Origin: JADLCX01 sp964630785
GTDB taxonomy: Bacteria > Planctomycetota > Phycisphaerae > Phycisphaerales > UBA1924
DNA length: 64,000 nt
Direction: 5' to 3'
NCBI GenBank assembly: GCA_964630785.1
Contig: CAZVZG010000023.1
Span: 14,930 to 78,929 of the forward strand
Position 1 is the first letter of the stretch; the number at the start of each line of letters is the position of its first letter. Positions 50,783 to 61,284 of the stretch are shown piece by piece. The notes under the pieces were generated by a model, which did not search any database, was not told the origin of the DNA, and saw only the letters and a program-made list of their open reading frames with translations. The translations under genes were made by a program, and so were the position numbers.

Positions 50783-52546
50783 TCAGGTGATGGTCAGCGT
50801 GTCCGAGAGGACCCCTCCGCGAACGTTGAGGTTGTCGAATGCAACCGCGAAGAAGGTTCCCTGCCCTGTGGGCAGGTCGGATGGCAACCTGAGGCGGCGG
50901 GACCAGTTGTTGCTCTGGCCCTGGCGGATACCGCCGCCGATGAAGCGATCACCGGCCGCGTTGAAGCGGCCGTTGCCGTCGGCGTCGAACCAGAACTCGA
51001 CCCGCCCGACCTCGGCGTTGTCGGTGATGTTGTTGGCGATGAAGCGGACGCGAGATCCGGACTCGGCGGTGTTCCGGTTGATCCGGAAGTTGTCGATCAC
51101 CGGGCGCGCGTTGCGAGAGACCTGGGCGACGGCGGTCTTGTTGAAACTCCGTTCGCCCACGATGTCGACCGCGCGGACGTAGAAGCGGTTGAGCCCGTTG
51201 GCGAACGAGGTCGGGACCGTGAGCGACAGGATCCACCGGCGAGAGCTCCCGTCGCGCACGCCCTCTCCCAGCAGCGTGTCGGCGCTGGCATCGAGCGACG
51301 AGTTGCCCGAGCTCTCGCGGTAGAAGAACACGTGCTGCGGCAGGCCATCGTCGTCCCGAACGTTCCTCGCCACCAGCCGGAGTGTCTGGCCTTTGGAGAG
51401 CGCGGACGGATCGGTGATGAGCCGTCCCACCATGGGGCGACGGTTGAAGACCAGATCGACGTCGACGGCCGAAGCATCGCTGGATTGGCCGAGCGAATCG
51501 GTGGCGCGGACGAAAAACCGCTGCGAATCCGGGCCCCAGGCCGGGTCGATCGTGAACGTCAGCGATCCATCGGCCGAGGTCCCGAGAAGATCATCAACGC
51601 CATCGTTGAACACACCGTTCCCGTCGCTGTCGCGGTAGAACTCGACGGTCGGGCTGGTGCCGGTCACGCCGTTGGCCGTCAGCGTGATGTCCCGCGCGCG
51701 CCGGACGGCTTCGGTTGGCCCGGAGATTCCGGAGATCGTCGGCGACGCCGCCTCGACGATCGTCACGTTCTGAAAGGCAACGGTCTGATCGAGCCCGTCG
51801 GAGGCGACCACGATGATCTTGCCGGCCCCGGCGGGCACGCCGTTCGGGACCGCACCTTTGAACGTGAAGACGCCGTTGACGAGCGCCGCGTCGCCGATGA
51901 ACGTGTCTCCGCTCGGGCTGAACACCTCATCGCCGTCGTCGAAGTAGAACTTCACGCCCAGCGAATCGCCGATGTTGTCGTTGTCGGTAACGTTGAACGC
52001 GCTGAGCGTGAACACGCCGTGGCTGCCCACAGGGTTCGGGGCAACCGTGGTCGCACCGAGCGTGGGGGCCGTGTTGCCGACGAAGAACGCCGCGGCCTCG
52101 GTGTTGTCCGACTCGTTAGCTTCGGCGATGGCGTTGCCGCTGTCGGCCACGGCCACCACGTACCAATCGCCCTCCGTGGTGCCGAGTGGGATCGTCAGGT
52201 CGATCGGGAAGCCGCGGTTGCCCCCGGCGGGGATGGTCACGCTGTTGGTGAACGTGCCTAGGAAGGTGTCGCTCCCAGAGTCGAACACGGCGTCCGAGGA
52301 GAGGTAGAACGCCACGTCGAAAGGATCGGACGCGTCGGTGTCGCCGTGGTTGTCGACCGTCGAGTTCACGGTGATCGTGCCGCCGGGAAGCGCGTTGTTG
52401 GCCACCCCCAGGCCGTGGTAGGCCAGGTCGACCGAAAGCAACGCCCGTTGCTCGAGACCCTCGATCATCGAAACCGGCGACAAGCCCGTGGGCATCTTGC
52501 GGCGGCCGCGGTCGAGACGTGAAACAGGGTTGTTGGTCAGATGCAT
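50783..52546 (-). CDS. Secreted repeat protein with LEPR-like motif and CARDB-like domain
   Basis: 587 residues. LEQRALLSV at 31-39 matches the LEPR-type motif found near the N-terminus of large planctomycetal secreted proteins. A CARDB-like beta domain follows (NNALPGGTITVNSTVDNHGDTDASDPFDVAFYLS, about 52-160), then four beta-repeats of about 105 residues that share V-x-F-Y/W...D-x-N-x-x-F...D-x-x-x-G segments (for example VEFYRDSDGNGVFNDGVD and VEFWFDADGNGRFNAAGD), likely calcium-binding. Probably a cell-surface or matrix protein. AGGGGA precedes ATG 52546. Confidence 0.8.
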   Translation of the reverse strand: MHLTNNPVSRLDRGRRKMPTGLSPVSMIEGLEQRALLSVDLAYHGLGVANNALPGGTITVNSTVDNHGDTDASDPFDVAFYLSSDAVFDSGSDTFLGTFTNSVTIPAGGNRGFPIDLTIPLGTTEGDWYVVAVADSGNAIAEANESDNTEAAAFFVGNTAPTLGATTVAPNPVGSHGVFTLSAFNVTDNDNIGDSLGVKFYFDDGDEVFSPSGDTFIGDAALVNGVFTFKGAVPNGVPAGAGKIIVVASDGLDQTVAFQNVTIVEAASPTISGISGPTEAVRRARDITLTANGVTGTSPTVEFYRDSDGNGVFNDGVDDLLGTSADGSLTFTIDPAWGPDSQRFFVRATDSLGQSSDASAVDVDLVFNRRPMVGRLITDPSALSKGQTLRLVARNVRDDDGLPQHVFFYRESSGNSSLDASADTLLGEGVRDGSSRRWILSLTVPTSFANGLNRFYVRAVDIVGERSFNKTAVAQVSRNARPVIDNFRINRNTAESGSRVRFIANNITDNAEVGRVEFWFDADGNGRFNAAGDRFIGGGIRQGQSNNWSRRLRLPSDLPTGQGTFFAVAFDNLNVRGGVLSDTLTIT

Positions 52547-52897
52547 CGTGGTGTCCCCTGGTGCTGAGAGCCTGTTGAACAAAGCCTCCCCAACCCGCGA
52601 GCGAAACCGCTCGGGGGTTGATGGTTACAACGCTCTCTCTCGCTCCACCCCGTCCGCCATCTCCGGTGTCGGCAACAAGCGCCGCAGCCGGACACATTCC
52701 CAGACCCGCCTGGCGGAGTCCGGGAAGAGATCAATTTACGCCTTCCGGTCGCCGATGCCAGAGCAAGCCCCTCAAAAAGGGCCGGAAATCTGCGGTCGGA
52801 TTCGGAGATACGACGCTTCGTCGTCGCCGCACGAGCTTGGGCTGCGTGCGTTCGGTTACGGTTTGGCGACGCATCCCGCTCGACGCGCCGTGATGAA
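52547..52897. other. Intergenic region upstream of the CARDB-like gene and downstream of the tRNA
   Basis: About 350 bases. A small hairpin (GACGACGAAGCGTCG region near 52810-52825) lies downstream of the tRNA but has no T tract. I see no gene. Confidence 0.4.
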
Positions 52898-52970
52898 TGG
52901 CCCCGCCCGGATTCGAACCGGGGACCAAGAGATTATGAGTCCCTCGCTCTTACCGCTGAGCTACGGGGCC
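52898..52970 (-). tRNA. tRNA with CAT anticodon (Ile2 more likely than elongator Met)
   Basis: A 73-base cloverleaf: 7-base acceptor stem GGCCCCG/CGGGGCC, D arm GCTCAGCGGTAAGAGC, anticodon stem-loop with loop CTCATAA, five-base variable region and T arm CCGGTTCGAATCCGG. CCA is not encoded. The acceptor and D-arm sequence resemble E. coli tRNA-Ile2 (CAU), and C4-G69 and C5-G68, known positive determinants for TilS lysidine synthetase, are present. If lysidine-modified it reads AUA; otherwise it is elongator Met. Confidence 0.88.
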
Positions 52971-53135
52971 GGCGGCCAAAGGGCGGTACCAGCCCGCGGC
53001 CGATCGCATTCTACAAGACCGGCTACGCTAGGCCCTCGATGGTTCGAGAGATGGGGTAGGGACGATGCTTGGGGGGAGGTGGAGTGGGGGGTGGGAGTGA
53101 GGGGGGCGCGAGGGCGAAGGGGTCCACCTGAATTG

Positions 53136-53948
53136 ATGGGACGAATCGACGACATCTTCGGCCGCTTGCGGGCTCGGAAGGCCAAGGCCCTGATGCCGTT
53201 CTTGTGCGCCGGGCACCCATCCCCTGGCGTGTTGACGCGGGCCCTGCCCGCCCTTGAGGCCGCCGGCGCGAGCGTCGTCGAGATCGGGGTCCCCTTCTCC
53301 GATCCGATCGCCGACGGTCCGGTGATCGCGGCCGCGATGCACGAGGCTCTCAAACAGGGTGCGACCCCCCGCGGTGTGTTCGAGGAGATCGGTGCGGCCA
53401 GGAATCAAACCTCGCTCGGCCTGGTCGCGATGGTCAGCGTGTCGATCGTTTGGCGGATTGGCATCGGCGAGACGGTCCGGATGGCCCGCGAGGCCGGCGT
53501 GGACGGGTTCATCCTTCCCGACCTTCCACCCGAAGAAGGGCCGGAGGTCATCGAAGCGGTCCGCGCCGCGGGCATGACGGCGAGCCTGTTGGTTGCCCCG
53601 ACCACCACGCCGCGCCGGGCGGAGCGCATCGTCAAGGCTTGCTCAGGGTTTGTGTACCTGCTCGCCCGTGCGGGTATCACGGGGGAGTCGGGCGACGCTC
53701 CCGACATCGCCGAGCCGGTGCGCCGTCTACGCGAGATTACGGACTTGCCCATCGCTTGCGGCTTTGGCATTTCGACTCCGCGTCACGTCCGGGCCGTCGT
53801 CGAGCACGCCGACGCCGCGATTGTGGGCAGCGCCTTGGTGCGCAGGATGGGTGAGGGACGGGGGGGAGGGGGGGCTGCGCACGCGGGGAGTGATCCCGTC
53901 GAAGCGGGCGCGAGCCTCGTGCGGGAACTCGCGGCCGGGCTGACATGA
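53136..53948 (+). CDS. trpA: Tryptophan synthase alpha subunit
   Basis: Cleaves indole-3-glycerol phosphate to indole, which passes to TrpB. 270 residues. The catalytic pair is E49 in VEIGVPFSDP and D60 in IADGP, the same numbers as in the Salmonella enzyme. LPDLPPEE and a phosphate-site GFGIST follow. A Gly-rich insertion near 245-252 is encoded by a G-run tract. No trpB is adjacent. ATG 53136 is preceded by a G-run leader instead of a clear Shine-Dalgarno. Confidence 0.95.
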   Translation: MGRIDDIFGRLRARKAKALMPFLCAGHPSPGVLTRALPALEAAGASVVEIGVPFSDPIADGPVIAAAMHEALKQGATPRGVFEEIGAARNQTSLGLVAMVSVSIVWRIGIGETVRMAREAGVDGFILPDLPPEEGPEVIEAVRAAGMTASLLVAPTTTPRRAERIVKACSGFVYLLARAGITGESGDAPDIAEPVRRLREITDLPIACGFGISTPRHVRAVVEHADAAIVGSALVRRMGEGRGGGGAAHAGSDPVEAGASLVRELAAGLT

Positions 53949-54249
53949 ACCCGCATGTGCACCCCATTCGATTGGAGCATACTGGGGGCTGGCCCCAACG
54001 GCTTGGGGAGAATCTCACAACCGACAGGGCGGCGGCTTGCTCGGGTGGTCAAGCCTGCAACAATCAAGCCCGTAGGTTCCGGCGACCACGCGGGCGACTC
54101 CAAGGTGCGGCAGAGGTTCCGGCTTTCCAGCGATTGACCCCGGTTACGGGGCGAACGATGTGGGATGCCGGGCTTCGCATTGGAAGGCCCCCGCGAGGAC
54201 TCGGCGAGCCGGACCGTCCGGGAGAGTCCTTTTTTTCGAGGGAGCGAAC
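53949..54249. other. Leader region upstream of glnN
   Basis: About 300 bases. A six-base perfect hairpin CCCCAA-CGGC-TTGGGG lies at 53993-54008, without a T tract. Further down is the terminator-like hairpin listed next. No gene is seen. Confidence 0.5.
54197..54236 (+). terminator. Terminator-like hairpin immediately before glnN
   Basis: GGACTC (54197-54202) pairs with GAGTCC (54224-54229) and CCGGA (54209-54213) with TCCGG (54217-54221), followed at once by seven Ts (54230-54236). The glnN ribosome-binding site begins two bases later. Any promoter of glnN must lie upstream of it, so it is more likely a conditional attenuator than the end of the trpA transcript. Confidence 0.55.
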
Positions 54250-56496
<2,247 letters not shown>

Positions 56497-56512
56497 CCGG
56501 CCCGCAAGCTGG

Positions 56513-56616
56513 GTTCCACGGCAAGGCCCGTGCTCTGACCGGCCTTGCGGTGCCGTGCGTGCCCGGGACTGTCGCACCGCATGGCCGCTCAGAGCACCGG
56601 CCATGCGGTGGCACCC
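56513..56616 (-). repeat. Dispersed palindromic element, copies 2 and 3
   Basis: 56565-56616 on the minus strand matches the copy at 26422-26476: GGGTGCCACCGCA-GGCCG...CGGCC-TGCGGTGCGA-AGTCCC. Directly beside it, about 56513-56557 is a degenerate relative (GCAAGGCC...CGGCCTTGCGGTG). The copies sit between glnN and the glycosylasparaginase gene. Confidence 0.6.
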
Positions 56617-56645
56617 GCACAATTCCTGATAATCTTTCCGCCGCC

Positions 56646-57623
56646 ATGCTCCCGTTCATGCTCAGCACCTGGTCGTTCGGTCCGGTCGGCAACGAGCCGG
56701 CCATGGCGGCGATGCGGGCCGGGGCTTCGGCGCTCGATGCGGTCGAGATTGCCGCGAGCGCGATCGAGGACGACCCGAACATCAACTCGGTGGGTGTGGG
56801 CGGCCTGCCGGACGCCTCCGGGCGAGTCTCGCTCGACGGGTGCATCATGGCCGCACCGTCGCGTTGCGGTTCGGTCGCGTGTCTGCGCCGGCATCCCAAC
56901 CCCGTCGCGGTCGCGCGGCGCGTGATGGAGAAGACGATCCACGTGATGCTCGTGGGCGACGACGCCGACGAGTTCGCGGCCCGCGAGGGGTTTCCGACCC
57001 GGGAACTGCTGACCGACTACGGGCGGGCGGAGTGGGAGAAGTGGCGGGCCAGCGCCACCGCCGTCGACCGCGATCGTTACCGCGGCTGGATCCCGCCCTT
57101 GAACGTCGAGGAGCAGGCCCGCGCGGGCGGGTTTGGTCGAGGCGGGGCGAACGACCTTTACCGCGACGCCGATCGGTCGCACGACACCGTCTCGATCATC
57201 GCGATAGACAACGCGGGCCGGCTCGCCGGGGCCTGCTCCACCTCGGGCATGGCGTTCAAGGTGCCCGGGCGCGTCGGCGATTCGCCCATCATCGGGCACG
57301 GGCTGTACGTGGACCCGGCCGCGGGCGCCGCGGCCGCCACTGGCAACGGCGAACTGGTCATGGGCACGTGCGCCTCGTTCCTGGCCGTGGAATTGATGCG
57401 ACGCGGCGCATCGCCGATGGATGCGGCCGTCGAGTCGCTCCAACGCATCCTCGGCGCGTTCGCTCTGCACGCAGACCACCAGGTCGCGATGATCGTCGTG
57501 GGCCCATTGCAAGGGGAGAGCCCGGCCTGGGCCTCCGCCGCGATCCGCCCCGGGTTCAGCCACACCGTTTCCGATACTCGCGGCACGCGCGTCGAGCCCG
57601 CGGAGCGCGTGCTGATCCCCTGA
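56646..57623 (+). CDS. N4-(beta-N-acetylglucosaminyl)-asparaginase-like Ntn hydrolase
   Basis: Family of self-cleaving Ntn hydrolases that remove N-linked GlcNAc from asparagine or hydrolyse related amides. 325 residues. The processing site is HDT at 179-181, with T181 as the new N-terminal nucleophile; N-terminal blocks STWSFGPVGNEP and DPNINSVGVGGLP and the late GTCASFLAVELMRRG follow the family. A GATAAT-like box is 12 bases before the ATG. No signal peptide is clear. Confidence 0.88.
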   Translation: MLPFMLSTWSFGPVGNEPAMAAMRAGASALDAVEIAASAIEDDPNINSVGVGGLPDASGRVSLDGCIMAAPSRCGSVACLRRHPNPVAVARRVMEKTIHVMLVGDDADEFAAREGFPTRELLTDYGRAEWEKWRASATAVDRDRYRGWIPPLNVEEQARAGGFGRGGANDLYRDADRSHDTVSIIAIDNAGRLAGACSTSGMAFKVPGRVGDSPIIGHGLYVDPAAGAAAATGNGELVMGTCASFLAVELMRRGASPMDAAVESLQRILGAFALHADHQVAMIVVGPLQGESPAWASAAIRPGFSHTVSDTRGTRVEPAERVLIP

Positions 57624-57662
57624 CGCTTCCGTATTGAACGTGTAACTCTTCAGCCGCCCGCA

Positions 57663-58048
57663 ACCCCCGAGTCGGCAGGGGCCGTAGTTGGCCAGGTCCA
57701 CGCGTTGGCCGTGGATCCAAAGCTGCTCGGCCGGGGTCAGGCCCGGCGCGTAGGGCGGGAGCCGCTCGACCATCACGCGCAGAGCGTCCTTGGGGCGCCA
57801 GGCCGGCCAGCGTTTCACCGCGCGCTTGTGCACGTTGAACTTGTCCAACCGGGGCTTGCGTCCGGGATGGGGCCTGGCCTTGAGCCTCTCGCGGCCGCGC
57901 TTGCGAAGCGGCTCTTCCACTCGCTCACGCACGAGGAGGTGACGCCGACCAGCCGCGCGACCTCGCTGGCTCCCTTGCTCCGGCCCAGCAGTTCCGCCGC
58001 CGGCAGCCGCGGCGCCTCCAGCTCCGCCGGAGTGCCGTTGGTTCGCAT
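57663..58048 (-). pseudogene. IS630-family transposase remnant
   Basis: Two frames on the minus strand hold parts of an IS630-type transposase. The 58048 end encodes the helix-turn-helix (LLGRSKGASEVARLVGVTSSCVSEWK). A different frame then encodes KARPHPGRKPRL and, after a large internal deletion, DKFNVHKRAVKRW and LPPYAPGLTPAEQLW, the last from the DDE catalytic end. It is frameshifted and deleted, so inactive. No terminal inverted repeats were found. Confidence 0.75.
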
Positions 58049-58190
58049 CGTCCTTCTTTCGGCAGGACAGGCCGCTTGTCCTTTGCAGCGCTGAGGTCTA
58101 TAGGCGCATCGCCATGGGCGCCACGCCACGGGTGCGGCCGCACCGCGAATCAGTGCGCCGCGAGCGAACGCCCGAACGAGTGGTCGAGCC

Positions 58191-59705
58191 TCACCCCCGC
58201 GCCGGCCCCAGCAACTGCTCCGGATCCTGCAGCATCTTCACGATCTCGGCCAGCGCCAGTGCGGCCGTCGCGCCGTCCACCACGCGGTGGTCGCACGCCA
58301 GGCTCAGCGGCAGCAGGTTGCCCACGAAGATCCCGCCGTTGCGGACCACCGGCGACGGGCGGGCCCGACCGACAGCGAGGATCGCAACCTCCGGGTAGTT
58401 GATGATCGGCGTGGCGAAGCGCCCCGCGTGGCTGCCCACGTTGGAGATGGTGAACGTGGAGCCCATGAGTGACTCGCGGGCCGCCGTGCGGCTGCGGGCG
58501 CTCTCCGCCGCGTGCGCGATGTGGCGGCCGATCTCCAGCACGCCCAGCGCATCGCAGTCGCGGATCACCGGCACCATCAGCCCGCTGTCGGTGTCGGTCG
58601 CGATGCCCAGATGAACCGCGCGGTGCTGCACGATCGCGGCGTCGTAGCCCTCGTCGCCGGGCTTCTCGTCGACGCGGGCGTTCATGGAGCGGAACGGCTC
58701 GGCCGTGAGCACGCGGCAGACCGCGCCCGCGACGAACGGCAGGAACGAGACCTTCTCCCCGCTCGCGGCCGCGAGCTTGCGACGCAGCGAATCCAGCGAG
58801 GTCACGTCCGCCTCGTCCATCACGTTGAAGTGAACGGCCTGGTTCACGCTCTCGCGCAGACGGTTAGCGATGGTGCGACGGACGCCGCGGAAGGGGATGC
58901 GGAGGGTGGATTGGTCCGACGCGAACGCGGCGGCCTCCCGACGTGCCGGCGCGGGCACGGATGAAGGGGCGGGGGGGGTGTGCGCCGGGCGTGCGGGCGC
59001 GGGTGCGGGTGCGTGGGCGTGCGTCGGCGATGGGGCGTGGACGGTTGGTGTGTGGGCGCTCTGGGCCCTCCCCCCGGCCCCCTCCCTCTGGGAGGGGGAG
59101 CCCGCGCCGCCGACCGCGGCGTCGCGAATGTCCTTGTCCGTCACGCGCCCGGCCATGCCCGTTCCGCGGACGGTGTCGATGTTGACGCCCAGGTCGCGGG
59201 CCAGGCGGCGGACGGCGGGCGTCGCCAGCGCCTTTCCGGGCTCGGCGCTCACGCCCCCGACCGCGCCCATCTTGCCGACGACTGTGCCGTCGTCCTCGGT
59301 GCGGGCGGGGGGCGTCGGGGGCTCGGCGGAGGATGCCGGCGGGGCGTGGTGCTTGCCGTTGGTCTGGGGCGATACGCCGGCCCTCCCCCCGGCCCCCGAC
59401 GCACCCTCCTTCTGGGAAGTGGAGACCGAGCCCTTGGAATCGGCGGGCTCGTACGTCACCAGCACATTGCCGACCTTGAGGATCTCGCCCTCGGTCCCAT
59501 TGAGGCTGGCGATGGTGCCCGCGCGGGGGCTGGGCACCTCGACCAGGGCCTTGTCGGTCTCCATCTCGGCCAGGATGTCGTGCTCGGCGACGGTGTCGCC
59601 GACCTTCACCCGCCACTTGATCAGCTCGGCCTCGTGGACGCCCTCGCCCAGGTCGGGGAGGATGAACTGGTTGGGGTTGGGGGGGGTGCTCTTGGCGTGG
59701 GCCAT
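58191..59705 (-). CDS. Dihydrolipoamide acyltransferase (E2) of a 2-oxoacid dehydrogenase
   Basis: 504 residues: one lipoyl domain with ETDKALVEV (Lys about 51), a linker, a peripheral-subunit-binding domain (ATPAVRRLARDLGVNIDTVRGTG), an Ala/Pro/His-rich linker, and the catalytic domain ending with DHRVVDG. The substrate (pyruvate or branched-chain) is not decided. The linkers contain two in-frame copies of a dispersed repeat encoding SPSQREGAGGRA-like peptides. GGAG lies ten bases before ATG 59705. E1-beta is 161 bases upstream on the same strand. Confidence 0.92.
   Translation of the reverse strand: MAHAKSTPPNPNQFILPDLGEGVHEAELIKWRVKVGDTVAEHDILAEMETDKALVEVPSPRAGTIASLNGTEGEILKVGNVLVTYEPADSKGSVSTSQKEGASGAGGRAGVSPQTNGKHHAPPASSAEPPTPPARTEDDGTVVGKMGAVGGVSAEPGKALATPAVRRLARDLGVNIDTVRGTGMAGRVTDKDIRDAAVGGAGSPSQREGAGGRAQSAHTPTVHAPSPTHAHAPAPAPARPAHTPPAPSSVPAPARREAAAFASDQSTLRIPFRGVRRTIANRLRESVNQAVHFNVMDEADVTSLDSLRRKLAAASGEKVSFLPFVAGAVCRVLTAEPFRSMNARVDEKPGDEGYDAAIVQHRAVHLGIATDTDSGLMVPVIRDCDALGVLEIGRHIAHAAESARSRTAARESLMGSTFTISNVGSHAGRFATPIINYPEVAILAVGRARPSPVVRNGGIFVGNLLPLSLACDHRVVDGATAALALAEIVKMLQDPEQLLGPARG
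59064..59100 (-). repeat. In-frame repeat within the E2 linker, copy A
   Basis: GGCCCTCCCCCCGGCCCCC followed by a CTCCCTCTGGGAGG-type hairpin, in the reading frame of the E2 gene. Copy B at 59379-59424 shares the first 19 bases and the CTGGGA...GGAG end, with a six-base insertion. Confidence 0.55.
59379..59424 (-). repeat. In-frame repeat within the E2 linker, copy B
   Basis: See copy A at 59064. The two lie in different linkers of the same protein and both keep the frame. Confidence 0.55.
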
Positions 59706-59866
59706 GGGGCTTGGCTCCGGCGGGAGGGAGGAATGGGGGGCGGTTTGTAGGAGCGCAAGGATATCGCCGAAGCGTCGCCTGTTCACGTCCGAGACGGTCG
59801 AAACGAGACCTGAGTTCGCGATCCGTGATGGGTGGGGTGCCGGGGCGGGGCGCCCGTCTCACGCAT

Positions 59867-60841
59867 TCAATAGGCTAGGCACTGGTGCACGCTCTCCCCG
59901 ATCCTCTTGGCGTCGGGCAGGTATTCCAGTTCCAGCTTGTAATACGGCATGACCGTGTCGAACCCGCACACCCGCTGCACGGGGGCTTCCAAGTGGAGGA
60001 AGCACCGCTCCTGGATGATGGTCGCGATCTCGGCGCCCATGCCGCAGGTCTTGGGGGCCTCGTGCACGATCACGCACCGGCCGGTCTTCTCGACGCTCTG
60101 GGCGATGCACTCGATGTCGATCGGGTAGATCGTCCGCAGGTCGATCATCTCGACGCTGATGTCCTCGGGCAGGTTGTCCAGGGCCTCCAGGCACTGCGTC
60201 ACCGTCGCGCCCCACGAGATCATCGTCAGGTCCGTGCCTTCGGTGATGACCTTGGCTTTGCCGATCGGCACCGTGTACTCGTCCTCGCTCACTTCCTCGC
60301 GGAAGGCCCGGTAGATCCGTTTGGGCTCGAAGAAGATCACCGGGTCGGGGTCGCGGATCGCGGAGATCAGCAGGCCCTTGGCGTCGTGCGGCGTGCTGGG
60401 CATGACCACCTTGAGCCCGGGCGTGTGCGCGTAGATCGCCTCGGGCGAGTCGCTGTGCAGTTCGGGGGCGTGGATGCCCCCGCCGACGGGCACCCGCACG
60501 GTGAGCGGGATGGTGATGGCCCCGCGGCTGCGCGTGCGGTAGCGGGCCGCGTGGTTGACGAGTTGGTCGTACGCCGGCCCCATAAAGCCCTCGAACTGGA
60601 TCTCGGGGATCGGGCGCATCCCCGCCATCGCCAGGCCGATGGCCGTGCCCATGATGCCCGACTCGGCCAGCGGCGTGTCCACCACGCGCTCGGCCCCGAA
60701 GCGGGCCTGCAATCCCTCGGTCACGCGGAACACGCCGCCGTTCTTGCCCACGTCCTCCCCGAGCACGACCACGCGCGGGTCGGCCTCCATTTCCTGTGTG
60801 AGAGCGAGATTGATGGCTTGGACGAGCGTGAGATTGGCCAT
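59867..60841 (-). CDS. 2-oxoacid dehydrogenase E1 component, beta subunit
   Basis: Works with E1-alpha to decarboxylate pyruvate or a branched-chain 2-oxoacid and pass the acyl to E2. 324 residues: MANLTLVQAINLALTQEM, VLGEDVGKNGGVFRVTEGL, DTPLAESGIMGTAIGLAM and VPVGGGIHAPELHSD. The C-terminal transketolase domain has DLRTIYPID and HEAPKTCGMGAEI. The usual E1-alpha gene is not next to it. TATCAT is eight bases before the ATG. It lies upstream of E2 on the same strand. Confidence 0.93.
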   Translation of the reverse strand: MANLTLVQAINLALTQEMEADPRVVVLGEDVGKNGGVFRVTEGLQARFGAERVVDTPLAESGIMGTAIGLAMAGMRPIPEIQFEGFMGPAYDQLVNHAARYRTRSRGAITIPLTVRVPVGGGIHAPELHSDSPEAIYAHTPGLKVVMPSTPHDAKGLLISAIRDPDPVIFFEPKRIYRAFREEVSEDEYTVPIGKAKVITEGTDLTMISWGATVTQCLEALDNLPEDISVEMIDLRTIYPIDIECIAQSVEKTGRCVIVHEAPKTCGMGAEIATIIQERCFLHLEAPVQRVCGFDTVMPYYKLELEYLPDAKRIGESVHQCLAY

Positions 60842-60849
60842 GGCGGGCG

Positions 60850-60855
60850 ATGATA
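60850..60855 (-). promoter_or_regulatory. Putative -10 box of E1-beta
   Basis: TATCAT on the minus strand ends eight bases before the ATG at 60841; no Shine-Dalgarno, and the G-run tract lies just upstream. Confidence 0.3.
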
Positions 60856-60923
60856 GCGGGGGAGGGGGGGAGGGGGGGGAGGGGGGGCCGGGGCGAAGAA
60901 CGAGCCGCGAACGAAGTGAGCGG

Positions 60924-60969
60924 GATGGGGAGGGGAGGGAACAAGTGACCAGGGATCAAGGGATCGGGG
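60924..60969 (-). repeat. Dispersed pyrimidine-rich repeat, copy 2
   Basis: On the minus strand CCCCGATCCCTTGATCCCTGGT then TCCCTCCCCTCCCCAT, aligned with 44454-44493 except for a short insertion. Confidence 0.5.
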
Positions 60970-61284
60970 CGAGCAAGCGAGCGGCGAATGGAGTGAACGA
61001 TCGGAGGACGCGGGGCGGATCAAGGGGTTGAACGCAGTGCCCGCCCCGGCCGTCGGTTGGGCGACAAACGCTTTGTCCCGATAGCGGGAATAGATCAGGG
61101 TGGGGTCCATCGCCGCAGTTCTGGAAGGAACCGCAAGTGCCAGGGACTGACGCGCCTGGGCACCCCTCTTGCGACTCGTCGATGACCGCCGGACCGGGCT
61201 GGATCGAGGGGTGATGCCGCGCGTGCCCGCGCGGCCCATCCACGGGACAGCCGCGAGCGTGCCGCCGTGGATGCACGATCCGGG

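Larger units (their letters stand above)
60842..61284. other. Intergenic region upstream of E1-beta
   Basis: About 440 bases. A G-run tract (about 60855-60895), copy 2 of the pyrimidine-rich repeat (60924-60969, minus strand), and the -10-like TATCAT near the E1-beta start (60850-60855). I see no gene. Confidence 0.5.

Noticed and set aside
52488..53135. Open frame running through the tRNA into trpA
   Set aside because: It crosses the tRNA on the opposite strand and the protein is not conserved-looking until the ATG at 53136.
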